Source of the DNA: Chryseobacterium rhizosphaerae
GTDB taxonomy: Bacteria > Bacteroidota > Bacteroidia > Flavobacteriales > Weeksellaceae
NCBI RefSeq assembly: GCF_003385455.1
Contig: NZ_QNUF01000017.1
Span: forward strand, 1 to 64,000
Direction of reading: 5' to 3'
DNA length: 64,000 bases
The stretch's first letter is position 1. Each line of letters starts with the position of its first letter. Made by a program: the position numbers and the translations under genes. This document shows, piece after piece, positions 1 to 8,087 of this stretch. A model generated the notes under the pieces. The model made no database searches and was not told the DNA's origin. It saw nothing but the letters and a program-made list of their open reading frames with translations.

Positions 1-46
1 TCTAAACCCTCAATCCATCTACTCCTGCGCTCCCATATTGGGACTG

Positions 47-76
47 CAAAGATACAAATCTTTTTCACTTTCGCAA
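47..76 (-). promoter_or_regulatory. Bacteroidota-type promoter, leftward
   Basis: On the minus strand TTG (plus CAA at 74-76) is followed after 19 bases by TATCTTTG (plus CAAAGATA at 47-54). This matches the Bacteroidota sigma-A consensus TTG-N17-23-TAnnTTTG. Transcription would start near position 40 and leave the window to the left. Confidence 0.55.
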
Positions 77-196
77 CTTTTATTTTTAAAAAGTTTTGAT
101 CACGTTTTTTAGAATTATTATCTTATAAAGTATATCGTTTCTGCTTAGCTAAAAGCTCTTCTGCGCTTACTGAATATCTTTCGTTTTTCAGTGGGG

Positions 197-224
197 CAAA
201 GGTAAGTCAACTTACCTATACCAA
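197..224 (-). promoter_or_regulatory. Second leftward promoter-like motif
   Basis: Plus-strand CAAAGGTA at 197-204 is TACCTTTG on the minus strand, with a TTG (plus CAA at 222-224) 17 bases upstream. It lies about 150 bases upstream of the stronger motif at 47-76 and points the same way, so the two could be tandem promoters of the gene off the left edge. Confidence 0.4.
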
Positions 225-360
225 ACAAGTTTATTTAACTTTAAATTTACAATTATGTAATATTTAAATCTAACATACTGGATCGCAGGGTTAAAAATTT
301 TAAACAAGATATAAAATTTAGCCTTCCAGTATTTAGAAACAGGAATTAAATAGGATATTG

Positions 361-1047
361 TTATTTTAATGGTGTATCATCTTTATAAATAAGGCTTAGA
401 AACTCGGCATAAGATTTCTCCAAACCATGCACATCACCAGATTTAAGATTCAAACCACCATTTCCGGAAGTATCTGATTTAACTTTCAAAGATGAAATCT
501 GAAAATACATATTATCCTTATTATCCTTTGGCTGAACTTTTATCGTAGAACCCAAAAGTTTTTTCGTTGAAACGGTATAGATTTCCCCGGGAACAATTTT
601 TACTTTGATAAATGTCCGGGGTTGTAAGGTATAGTCTTTCTGATTAACACTAATCTTCTGAGCTTTCTCCGAGGAAGCAAATACATACAGCATGCCGTCC
701 TTCCCTACCCATTTTTCTTTGGGCGTATAATAAAGTGCAATTTTATAGTTGGCTGGATTAAAGGGCTGAGCAGTTCCATCAACATTTTCAAAAGGTTTTA
801 GTGCAAATGCATTAGCACCTATCTCCTTTGCCTTTTTATACACTAATGAAAAAATTCCAGCGTCATCTTTTGTAAACCCCTGAACTTCTACTTCTCCTAA
901 ATAAATCGTCTCTGATAGGGTATCATCTTTCCGGTATAGAAATTTATCCTGGTTATCATTTGTCTTTTCTACCTTAATCAGGTAAACATTTTGTGCATTC
1001 CAAAACTGGAAGCACAATACAGAAAAGATGATTGCTAGATTTTTCAT
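361..1047 (-). CDS. Secreted protein of unknown function
   Basis: The 228-residue product begins with a typical signal peptide (MKNLAIIF, cleavage probably after about residue 18 at WNAQ), so it should be exported. The mature part is soluble and rich in Lys and Asp. It has no cysteine pair, lipobox or metal motif that I recognise, and I cannot assign a family. It starts 12 bases after the stop of the reductase gene upstream and is probably co-transcribed with it. The ATG at 1047 is well placed for the signal peptide. Confidence 0.75.
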   Translation of the reverse strand: MKNLAIIFSVLCFQFWNAQNVYLIKVEKTNDNQDKFLYRKDDTLSETIYLGEVEVQGFTKDDAGIFSLVYKKAKEIGANAFALKPFENVDGTAQPFNPANYKIALYYTPKEKWVGKDGMLYVFASSEKAQKISVNQKDYTLQPRTFIKVKIVPGEIYTVSTKKLLGSTIKVQPKDNKDNMYFQISSLKVKSDTSGNGGLNLKSGDVHGLEKSYAEFLSLIYKDDTPLK

Positions 1048-1059
1048 ATACTCTATAAA

Positions 1060-1923
1060 TTATTGTTGTGAAAGTATGCTTACACATTCTTCCAGGCTAT
1101 TTTCCCAATGTTTAGCTTCTATATGGTAAGTTTCCTCTATCTTATCCAATGACATGGTACTTCTTACCGGTCTTTTTGCCGGGGTTGGGTATTGATCTGT
1201 TGTCAGAGGATTTAGTTTTACTGATGATTTTGAAAACTCAGCAATTTTTTTGGCAAATTCAAACCATGTTGTTTCCGGATAATTTGAGAAGTGAAAAATA
1301 CCAAAAGTTTTTACCGGAGATTCAATAATGTTCATTATTGCTTCAGCAAGGTCATTGGCATTGGTAGGCTGCCCAAACTGATCAGCAACTATACCCAACT
1401 CATCTTTTTGAGAAAATAAATTCAGCATGGTCTTCACAAAGTTTTTATTAAACTCTGAATACAGCCAGGATGTTCTCAGAACAATAGTTTGGGGATTAAT
1501 TTCCAAAGCAAGCTCTTCTCCTTTTCTTTTTGACTGACCATATACCCCTATAGGGCTTGTAAAATCATCTTCTGAATAGGCCAGGTTTGTATCTCCATCA
1601 AAAACATAGTCTGTAGAGACATGAATTAATATACTTTTATAATCTGTACAAGCCTGAGCAAGATGAGCTACTCCTTCAGCATTTACAGCAAATGCTTTTT
1701 CTTTCTCTTTTTCTGCCAGGTCTACCGCTGTATAAGCTGAAGCGTTGATGCAATAGTCAGGCTTGTTATCGTAAAAAAAGTCATTAACCTGCTCTTCGTT
1801 TGTAATATCTAAGGTTTTTGAATCTGTAAATAAGAATTCATATGTATTTTCAAAATCGGGAGCAATTTTTCTAATACAATTTCCTAATTGTCCATTGCTT
1901 CCTACTACTAGTATTTTCTTCAT
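1060..1923 (-). CDS. rfbD: dTDP-4-dehydrorhamnose reductase
   Basis: This 287-residue protein is an extended SDR enzyme that reduces dTDP-4-dehydro-L-rhamnose to dTDP-L-rhamnose, the last step of rhamnose donor synthesis. An N-terminal Rossmann motif (VGSNGQLG, residues 7-14), HVSTDYVFDG and the catalytic YGQSK (YxxxK) are all present, and the length is normal for RmlD/RfbD. The other three rhamnose genes are not in the window. Exopolysaccharide genes lie a few kilobases away, which fits a role in surface sugar synthesis, although the same SDR subfamily includes related sugar reductases. Confidence 0.88.
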   Translation of the reverse strand: MKKILVVGSNGQLGNCIRKIAPDFENTYEFLFTDSKTLDITNEEQVNDFFYDNKPDYCINASAYTAVDLAEKEKEKAFAVNAEGVAHLAQACTDYKSILIHVSTDYVFDGDTNLAYSEDDFTSPIGVYGQSKRKGEELALEINPQTIVLRTSWLYSEFNKNFVKTMLNLFSQKDELGIVADQFGQPTNANDLAEAIMNIIESPVKTFGIFHFSNYPETTWFEFAKKIAEFSKSSVKLNPLTTDQYPTPAKRPVRSTMSLDKIEETYHIEAKHWENSLEECVSILSQQ

Positions 1924-1966
1924 TTATATTATTATTTTAAATTAATAAAAAGATTAATCCTCAATT

Positions 1967-2452
1967 TTAAGAATTCCTTGCGTTTTGAGATCTCAGGAAT
2001 TTAACTCTTGGCTGAAAGTCTTTCTGCTCTAAATCTACATAAAACTTATGGAATGTCTCTTTGATATCTTCAGGATGAATTTCTGATTTTCTGGTTTTAA
2101 TATTGAAATAAATAACCGTTACCCAAAGCACAGCATGAACGGTTTTTTCGTCCAAGCTTTTCATCAGAATTTCTACTTTAGCTGTTCTATCCTGTATTTC
2201 TATTGTTTTACTGCTTATTACGACCTGGGTATTGTATCTTACTTCTTTTAAATAGGCAATTTCATTTTGAATTGCGATCCAAGTACAGCCAGTCTGTTTA
2301 GTATATTCCTCGTAGGTAAATCCATAAAATGTTTCTACATGATCCTCTCTTGCATTGAACATATAGTCCAAATATTTTACATTATTTAAATGTCCGATTG
2401 GGTCACAATCACTAAACCTAACTTTAACCGTGGTTGATACTTCTTTTTCCAT
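1967..2452 (-). CDS. Acyl-CoA thioesterase, 4-HBT hotdog family
   Basis: A single hotdog domain of 161 residues starts with the family signature VRFSDCDPIGHLNNVKY (about residues 11-27). In that signature the Asp before PIGHLNN is the usual catalytic acid of 4-hydroxybenzoyl-CoA thioesterases. It should hydrolyse an acyl-CoA in the cytoplasm; the chain it prefers cannot be read from the sequence. It sits between rfbD and the OmpH pair, and a terminator at 2469-2491 separates it from the OmpH gene upstream. It is much more diverged from the pigment-cluster thioesterase at 37689 than a recent duplicate would be. Confidence 0.82.
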   Translation of the reverse strand: MEKEVSTTVKVRFSDCDPIGHLNNVKYLDYMFNAREDHVETFYGFTYEEYTKQTGCTWIAIQNEIAYLKEVRYNTQVVISSKTIEIQDRTAKVEILMKSLDEKTVHAVLWVTVIYFNIKTRKSEIHPEDIKETFHKFYVDLEQKDFQPRVKFLRSQNARNS

Positions 2453-2465
2453 TCCGCAAAAATAA

Positions 2466-2495
2466 AAAAACCACCTCTAAAAGAGGCGGTTAGTT
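2466..2495 (-). terminator. Intrinsic terminator after the OmpH operon
   Basis: AACCACCTCT (2469-2478) pairs with AGAGGCGGTT (2482-2491) with one G-U pair and a 3-base loop. On the minus strand a run of T (plus A-run at 2461-2470) follows. It lies just past the stop of the OmpH gene ending at 2523. Confidence 0.7.
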
Positions 2496-2522
2496 TTATA
2501 AATCTTTGTTAATTCGCAGAAA

Positions 2523-3026
2523 TTATTGAATTCCCAATTCTTTCTTTACAGCTGCAGTAGCATCTGGTCCTGCTTTGTAAACAAATGCTGCTGAATTTGC
2601 ATCCATGATATAATCATATCCGCTAGCTTTAGCTACTTTTTCTACTGCATCGTTTAGTTTTTTCTCAATAGGTGCGAAAGCTACATCTTGTTTTGCTTGT
2701 AGATCTTTTTGAGCTTTATCCTGCATTTGAGCTATTTCTTCCTGAATTTTTTGTAATTCAGCTTCTCTAGCTTTGTTTTCGTCTGCAGTCTTTTTAGGAG
2801 CTTCTTCAGTATACTGCTTTAGTTTTACTTGCCCTGCATCAGCTTTTTTCTTGATCTCAGCTTGTTTAGTATCCAAGAATGTTTTGATATCAGCATCTGC
2901 TTTTTTCTTTTCAGGCATTGCATTAAGAACTCCCATCACATCTAAAGTAGCAATTTTTTGAGCTTTTGCCATACCTACCGATACAACCATCATTACTGCT
3001 GCAAATAATACACTTAATTTTTTCAT
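2523..3026 (-). CDS. OmpH/Skp family periplasmic chaperone
   Basis: The 167-residue protein has a signal peptide (cleavage near AKAQ, residue 22) and then the OmpH/Skp pattern: a short beta part (KIATLDVMGVLNAMP), a long Lys/Glu/Gln-rich coiled-coil arm (about residues 40-120), and a return to the core (YDYIMDANSAAFVYK). Skp proteins hold unfolded outer-membrane proteins in the periplasm. This is the second of two adjacent OmpH genes downstream of bamA, an order common in Bacteroidota. The 73-base gap to the gene before it contains a TAAATTTG-like box (plus 3065-3072), so it may have its own promoter. Confidence 0.88.
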   Translation of the reverse strand: MKKLSVLFAAVMMVVSVGMAKAQKIATLDVMGVLNAMPEKKKADADIKTFLDTKQAEIKKKADAGQVKLKQYTEEAPKKTADENKAREAELQKIQEEIAQMQDKAQKDLQAKQDVAFAPIEKKLNDAVEKVAKASGYDYIMDANSAAFVYKAGPDATAAVKKELGIQ

Positions 3027-3099
3027 AACTGGTATAATAAATAATTTAATTTGTTTTTAGACTTCAAATTTAAGCAAAAGTTAATTTGATAATTAATTT

Positions 3100-3648
3100 T
3101 TATTTTTTGCTATTCGTTTTTTCTTTCTTATCAGTTCCTTTCAACAAAATGTCTAAGACCTTGTCTGTAAAATCATATTTTTTTTGGAGAAAAATAACAC
3201 TAATGTTATTGCTTTTATCAAGAACTATGCCCAAACCATTTTTCTCAGACATTGTTTTAATAGCATTCCATATCTGATCCTGGAACGGTAAAACAAGATT
3301 TGTTCTCAGTTTTGTAATTTCACCATTGGCGCCAAAACGAAGACTGGTAGTTGTTTTAACATTCTTATCAAGATCTACTACTTCTTTTTCTCTTAGCTTT
3401 AACTGATCTCCTATCAATAATACTTTTTCACTTTCAAATGCAGATTTCTTTCTTTCATACTCTGATTGCAGATTTTGAAGTTCTGACTGCCATGTATCGA
3501 TCTGTGAGTTTAATCTTGCTTCGGCTTCTTTATACTGAGGTAATTTATTTAAAATATAATCAGTATCCACCACTCCTATTTTCTGAGCATTATTAAGCCC
3601 AAACAATAAAAGCAATACGAATGTGAAAGTTACTTTAAAGTTTTTCAT
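3100..3648 (-). CDS. OmpH/Skp family periplasmic chaperone (paralogue)
   Basis: The 182-residue protein has a signal peptide (MKNFKVTFTFVLLLLFGLNNAQ), the OmpH start KIGVVDTDYILNKLPQY, a coiled-coil arm at about residues 45-110, and the closing strand LGIVLDKSNNISVIFL. It is a diverged paralogue of the neighbour at 2523-3026 and ends in a short basic tail (KKEKTNSKK). It starts 8 bases after the bamA stop, so translation is probably coupled to bamA, consistent with a chaperone that delivers clients to the BAM complex. Confidence 0.88.
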   Translation of the reverse strand: MKNFKVTFTFVLLLLFGLNNAQKIGVVDTDYILNKLPQYKEAEARLNSQIDTWQSELQNLQSEYERKKSAFESEKVLLIGDQLKLREKEVVDLDKNVKTTTSLRFGANGEITKLRTNLVLPFQDQIWNAIKTMSEKNGLGIVLDKSNNISVIFLQKKYDFTDKVLDILLKGTDKKEKTNSKK

Positions 3649-3656
3649 ATTTATAA

Positions 3657-6200
3657 TTATAATGATTGGTTCATCAAGAAGTGAGTCTTCCAGCCTGATG
3701 GGTCTGTTCCGGAAATTGTCTTATCAAATCCATAAGCGAAATCAAATCCAATCAATCCAAACGCTCCCATATAAACCCTTACCCCTACTCCTACTGATCT
3801 CTTCAGCTGGAAAGGATTATAATTTCCCCAAGAATTCCAAACATTACCTCCTTCAGCAAACGTTAATGCATAAATCTTAGCTGTCTGATTCATTGAAATC
3901 GGATATCTTAATTCTAAAGTAAATCTGTTATAGATTGTTCCACCTCCTTTTGGAGTGATGTCTCCCTGAGAAGCATCTCCTCCGTAGTTAGAAGCATTTT
4001 CATAACCTCTTAAAGGAATTAATTCTCGACCATCATATCTACCTCCGAAAAGACCGGTTCCTCCCATATAAAATCTTTCAAATGGCGGAGCCCCTAAATT
4101 GCTGTTGTAACCGTCCATGAATCCCATTTCAGCAGAAGATCTTAAAACTAACTTTCCGGCAATTTCATTATATACATCTGCCTTGAACTTAATTTTATAG
4201 AATTCCATCCACTTATATTTATCGATGGCAGCCATTGTAGAATAATCTTTTTTACCAAACAATGAATATGGAGGGGTCAGCTTTGCAGAAAGCTCAATAT
4301 TAGAACCTGTTGTAGGGAAAATAGGGTCAATACCTGCTGAGTTTCTGCTCAATCCTACATTGATACTAAAGTTATTAGCATCTCCATAATATTCTGTAGT
4401 ATCTCCAAACTGGAAAGGATAATTACTGAAGTTATACTTTTGAAACTGAACACCTGTATACAATGAGAAGTAATCATCAGGCCAGTTCAAATATCTGTTT
4501 AATCCAACAGATGCCGAGAAGATATTTAACTTTTGTGAGTTTCCTAAATTATCACTGTATCTTACTCTTGAGTTATTTAAACTTACAGAAAGTGCAGTTG
4601 GTTTTGTTCCGAATAACCATGGTTCAGTAAATGAAATACCATAGTTTTGGAAATATTGTCCTGCCTGCATTTGGATAGATAACGTCTGTCCATCACCCTG
4701 AGGTACTGGTTTAAAGTCTTTAAATTTAAGGAAATTCTTTAGGGAGAAGTTATTAAACGTCAATCCTAAAGTACCAATAAAGCTGTTACCACCATATCCT
4801 GCCTGCAGCTGAACCTGGGAAGATCCTTTTTCTACAAGCTTCCAGTTAACATCTACGGTATTATCCTGCTGGTTAGGCTGAATGTCCTGTCCGATCTGTT
4901 GTGGATCAAAGAAAGACATCCCGGCAAGATCAAAATACGTTCTTTTGATTTCCGTCTTTTTGAAAAGGTCACCAGGTCTTGTTCTTAAAGCTCTCAATAT
5001 AACGTGGTCATGGGTTGTGGTATTCCCTTGCCATGTTACTTTATTCCATGTAGCCTGTTCTCCTTCAGTAATTCTGATTTCCAGATTAACGGCATTCCCC
5101 GTTACGGATTTTTCTATTGGGGTTACATTAGAGAAAAGGTATCCATTATTCATGTATACAGATTTAATATCTGAATCATCTTCTTTACCACCATCTTCTC
5201 CAACTTTTTTGTTGAATCCTACTGCATCGTAAATATCTCCCTTCTTATATCCTAACAATCTCTGTAAGTAATCTGTAGGATATACAGTATTTCCAGTGAA
5301 TGTAACATCCCCGATATAATACTTTTTACCTTCATTCAACTTTACATTGATTTCGTAATTATTTCTCTTATTTCTCCATACGGAATCTGAAACGATTTTC
5401 GCATCTCTGTATCCTAAGGAGTTATAATAATTGATCAGGCCACGCTTGTCTTCCTGGTATTTGTCTTCAATGAATTTTGAAGACTTCAAAATTCCTCCGA
5501 TACCAAAACGCTTTTGCTTAGTTTCTTTGAAGGCCTTATTTCTAAGTTTACTGTCTGTAACACTTTCGTTACCTTCAAATTCAATATGATCAATTTTTAT
5601 TCTTTTACCCTTATCTACATTGATCGTCCAGTCTACTAATGCAGGATCTCCTGCATTGACTTTATCTTCAATGTTGATTCTAGCATCTGCAAAACCTTTT
5701 TTAATATAGTCTTTTGGGATGTTTGTTTTAAGGCTTGAGATTAAATTCTGGGTAATTTTAGTTCCCGGTTTCAGATTATTATCCTTAGCAAGTTTTTCGC
5801 TTTTAGATTTACCGATTCCTTTCCCTTTGAATTTAACTTCTCCAAGTTCTTTAAGGTCTTCCAGATAGAATCTAAGAATTACAGTTTGCCCTTCAATACT
5901 TTGAACGTAAACTTCCACTTCGGAAAAAGATTGTGTATCCCATAGCTTTTTAACAGCATTGCTGATTTTTTGCCCTGGAATATCTACGCTTTCTCCTTTG
6001 GATAATCCTGTAAATCGTAAGATTTGAGCTGGTGTATATTTTTTTACCCCATCTACAACAATGTCTTTAAGTGTATAAGTACCTACTTCACTTTCTGCAT
6101 GCACAGCATTGTTTACTTTTGTGCTATCCTGTGGAGTTACTTGTCCATAAAAATGCGCAGAAGCAGCAAACATAATGATGGGTAATAGTCTAAACTTCAT
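3657..6200 (-). CDS. bamA: BamA outer-membrane protein assembly factor
   Basis: At 847 residues this is a full-length Omp85 protein. It has a signal peptide (to about residue 20), then five POTRA-type repeats over residues 40-430 (for example IKIDHIEFEGNESVTDSKL and YIGDVTFTGNTVYPTDYL), then a 16-strand barrel ending in FGLIGFDFAYGFD and an aromatic-poor C-terminal extension. The loop-6 VRGF/Y-type motif appears as LRGYENAS. It inserts beta-barrel proteins into the outer membrane. Neighbours UppS (29 bases upstream) and two OmpH genes form the usual flavobacterial block. Confidence 0.95.
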   Translation of the reverse strand: MKFRLLPIIMFAASAHFYGQVTPQDSTKVNNAVHAESEVGTYTLKDIVVDGVKKYTPAQILRFTGLSKGESVDIPGQKISNAVKKLWDTQSFSEVEVYVQSIEGQTVILRFYLEDLKELGEVKFKGKGIGKSKSEKLAKDNNLKPGTKITQNLISSLKTNIPKDYIKKGFADARINIEDKVNAGDPALVDWTINVDKGKRIKIDHIEFEGNESVTDSKLRNKAFKETKQKRFGIGGILKSSKFIEDKYQEDKRGLINYYNSLGYRDAKIVSDSVWRNKRNNYEINVKLNEGKKYYIGDVTFTGNTVYPTDYLQRLLGYKKGDIYDAVGFNKKVGEDGGKEDDSDIKSVYMNNGYLFSNVTPIEKSVTGNAVNLEIRITEGEQATWNKVTWQGNTTTHDHVILRALRTRPGDLFKKTEIKRTYFDLAGMSFFDPQQIGQDIQPNQQDNTVDVNWKLVEKGSSQVQLQAGYGGNSFIGTLGLTFNNFSLKNFLKFKDFKPVPQGDGQTLSIQMQAGQYFQNYGISFTEPWLFGTKPTALSVSLNNSRVRYSDNLGNSQKLNIFSASVGLNRYLNWPDDYFSLYTGVQFQKYNFSNYPFQFGDTTEYYGDANNFSINVGLSRNSAGIDPIFPTTGSNIELSAKLTPPYSLFGKKDYSTMAAIDKYKWMEFYKIKFKADVYNEIAGKLVLRSSAEMGFMDGYNSNLGAPPFERFYMGGTGLFGGRYDGRELIPLRGYENASNYGGDASQGDITPKGGGTIYNRFTLELRYPISMNQTAKIYALTFAEGGNVWNSWGNYNPFQLKRSVGVGVRVYMGAFGLIGFDFAYGFDKTISGTDPSGWKTHFLMNQSL

Positions 6201-6228
6201 TTTATCGAGTCTTTCTTTTCTTAAAATT

Positions 6229-6978
6229 TTATTGGCCTGTTAGTTGCTCACCGGTTAATCCGTATCTTCTTTCTTTGTTTTGATAATCTACAATACACTG
6301 GAAGAAGATATCCTTGGTAAAATCCGGCCATAGAACATTTAAAAACTGTAATTCTGCATAGGCGATCTGCCAAAGAAGAAAATTACTTATTCTTATTTCT
6401 CCACTGGTTCTTATCAGCAAATCTACAGGAGGAAAGTCTTTTGTATACAGATAGTTTTCGAATAATTTTTCATCAATATTCTCTACCTCTACTTTTCCTT
6501 CTTTTACATCAGAACTTATATTCTTTATGGCGTTCAAAATTTCATTTTGTGAACCATAGCTTATAGCCAATACTAAGTTTCCTTTTGTGTTTTCTTTTGT
6601 AAGTTCTACCACACGCAGCAATTGTTCTCTTACTAATGTAGGCAGTTTTTCCAAATTCCCTATAACATGCATCCTTAATCCTTTACTGAAGATTTCTTCT
6701 GCCTCAAGCAGTAGAGTCTCAACCAGTAGATTCATAAGGCTATTTACTTCTTCAGCAGGACGGCTCCAGTTTTCTGAAGAGAACGTATAAAGAGTTAAAT
6801 AGGGAATATTGATCTCATTACATGCATTAATGGCATTTCTTACAGCATTAATGGCATTTTTGTGGCCGAAAGTTCTTTCTTCGCCACGAGATTTTGCCCA
6901 TCTTCCATTGCCATCCATAATGATAGCCACGTGTTTCGGTAAATTCTCAGAATTTATTTTATCTTTAATCAACGACAT
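6229..6978 (-). CDS. uppS: Isoprenyl transferase (undecaprenyl diphosphate synthase)
   Basis: The 249-residue cis-prenyltransferase shows the diagnostic motifs HVAIIMDGNGRWAKSRG (catalytic Asp and phosphate-binding site, residues 16-32), TLYTFSSENWSRP, and RTSGEIRISNFLLWQIAYAE near the C terminus. It makes the C55 lipid carrier for peptidoglycan and surface polysaccharides. It lies 5 bases downstream of the DUF6089 gene and 28 bases upstream of bamA, probably in one transcription unit. Confidence 0.95.
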   Translation of the reverse strand: MSLIKDKINSENLPKHVAIIMDGNGRWAKSRGEERTFGHKNAINAVRNAINACNEINIPYLTLYTFSSENWSRPAEEVNSLMNLLVETLLLEAEEIFSKGLRMHVIGNLEKLPTLVREQLLRVVELTKENTKGNLVLAISYGSQNEILNAIKNISSDVKEGKVEVENIDEKLFENYLYTKDFPPVDLLIRTSGEIRISNFLLWQIAYAELQFLNVLWPDFTKDIFFQCIVDYQNKERRYGLTGEQLTGQ

Positions 6979-6983
6979 ATTAA

Positions 6984-7874
6984 TTAATCACAATAACATG
7001 GAGGTCTTCCGAATGAAAAAGTCAGTCCTAAACTGAAAGTATTCATCCAATCATTAGATCTATCATCTCCAATATTTCTTTTTTTAATAAACTCCTCCTC
7101 TCTTTCTTTAGCAACAGCATAATAGTTTCCTGACTGCAATAATGAACCTCCGGTGGTAGGGTCTAAAATATCTGCATTATAAGAAGCTTTGATATCTTTA
7201 GAAAGCACTTTGCTATGATCCAGCTGATCAGTCAACGTATATCTAAATGTAGCCTCTGCAAATATAGCCCAAGAATGGTTAAATTTATATTTCAAACCAA
7301 CACCAAAAGGAATATGCATTGTCACTTTTTTTCCTAATGAATATTCTGTGGAAGTTTTAAAGTCCAATTCATTGATAGGAGCTTGTGCTACTCCATCTGC
7401 ATCTCTTCTGAAATCATTCATAAGAGTAGCCTTGGGAGCATCAAACATTAAAGCTCCGATACCTCCGAAAATATATGGACTTACCATGCTTATCTGCTCG
7501 TTATTTATTGGAAAAAAGTTGTATTCAAACATTAAGCTTGCTTCATACACATTATTCTTTCCAAATGAGTTTCTGTTTTTTCTGTATTCTTCTTTCGCAA
7601 CCTTGTCGCTAAACTGAATCTGGTTATACCCTAAGTCCAATCTAACAGTCTGGTGCGGATTAAAATTAAATCTATATAATAATCCTCCATAAAATGGGAA
7701 TCCCCAATCTGAAACTTTATTTAAATCCAACGGCTTTTGTAAAATATAATTCGTACTTCCTACATCTCCCACTAGGTTACTCATACCTAGACGAATCCCC
7801 AATTCGTTTCTTTGTGCCTTAACACTTACTACTCCAAGGAGAGCAAGGAAGCTAAACAATAATTTTTTATTCAT
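6984..7874 (-). CDS. DUF6089-type outer-membrane barrel protein
   Basis: I chose the ATG at 7874 because it opens a clean signal peptide (MNKKLLFSFLALLGVVSVKAQ); a longer frame to 7919 only adds 15 residues in front of it. The mature protein looks like a small beta-barrel: ELGIRLGMSNLVGDVG at the start and FSLGLTFSFGRPPCYCD at the end, with alternating polar and aromatic residues between. Proteins of this type stand directly before uppS-bamA in many Flavobacteriia, so a link to outer-membrane assembly is plausible. The function is not known to me. Confidence 0.8.
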   Translation of the reverse strand: MNKKLLFSFLALLGVVSVKAQRNELGIRLGMSNLVGDVGSTNYILQKPLDLNKVSDWGFPFYGGLLYRFNFNPHQTVRLDLGYNQIQFSDKVAKEEYRKNRNSFGKNNVYEASLMFEYNFFPINNEQISMVSPYIFGGIGALMFDAPKATLMNDFRRDADGVAQAPINELDFKTSTEYSLGKKVTMHIPFGVGLKYKFNHSWAIFAEATFRYTLTDQLDHSKVLSKDIKASYNADILDPTTGGSLLQSGNYYAVAKEREEEFIKKRNIGDDRSNDWMNTFSLGLTFSFGRPPCYCD

Positions 7875-7916
7875 AAAAGAATATGGATTTATGGTTATTT
7901 TAAAATTTAATTTTTG

Positions 7917-7924
7917 CAAATATA
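7917..7924 (-). promoter_or_regulatory. -7 element upstream of the DUF6089-uppS-bamA operon
   Basis: Plus CAAATATA is TATATTTG on the minus strand, a perfect TAnnTTTG match, 43 bases before the chosen start at 7874. No TTG is visible at the usual -33 spacing, so the call rests on the -7 element and its position. Confidence 0.4.
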
Positions 7925-8054
7925 AAACATTTTTATATTAATGATAATCTTAATGTTTAGTTAAAAATAAACAAAAAAACATAATTTGTTATAAAGTAAA
8001 CGATAAAGTGGCAAAAATATTCTTTTTTTCACAGATTGAAAATACATAATATAT

Positions 8055-8085
8055 AGAAAAACCCCCATTATATGAGGGTTTAAAG
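8055..8085 (-). terminator. Terminator after the Wzc-like gene
   Basis: AAACCC (8059-8064) pairs with GGGTTT (8076-8081), and CAT/ATG inside the loop can extend the stem. The minus strand continues into a T-rich run. It lies just past the wzc stop at 8088. Confidence 0.55.
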
Positions 8086-8087
8086 CT

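Larger units (their letters stand above)
1..360. other. Left-edge intergenic region, no gene seen
   Basis: No open frame with a plausible start is visible on either strand in these 360 bases. The stretch holds two leftward promoter-like motifs (listed separately), so it is probably the upstream and leader region of a gene or RNA lying to the left of the window. The minus-strand text just after the first promoter contains a short self-complementary CCCAATATGGG near 31-43, which could be a leader hairpin. I cannot identify the transcript. Confidence 0.5.

Noticed and set aside
120..195. Possible small peptide on the minus strand ending in AKQKRYTL
   Set aside because: The frame is about 25 codons without ATG, GTG or TTG at its start; it is too short to separate from chance in AT-rich DNA.
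2457..2464. TATTTTTG-like box before the thioesterase gene
   Set aside because: Transcription would start at or inside the start codon, and the -33 region falls in the terminator of the previous operon.
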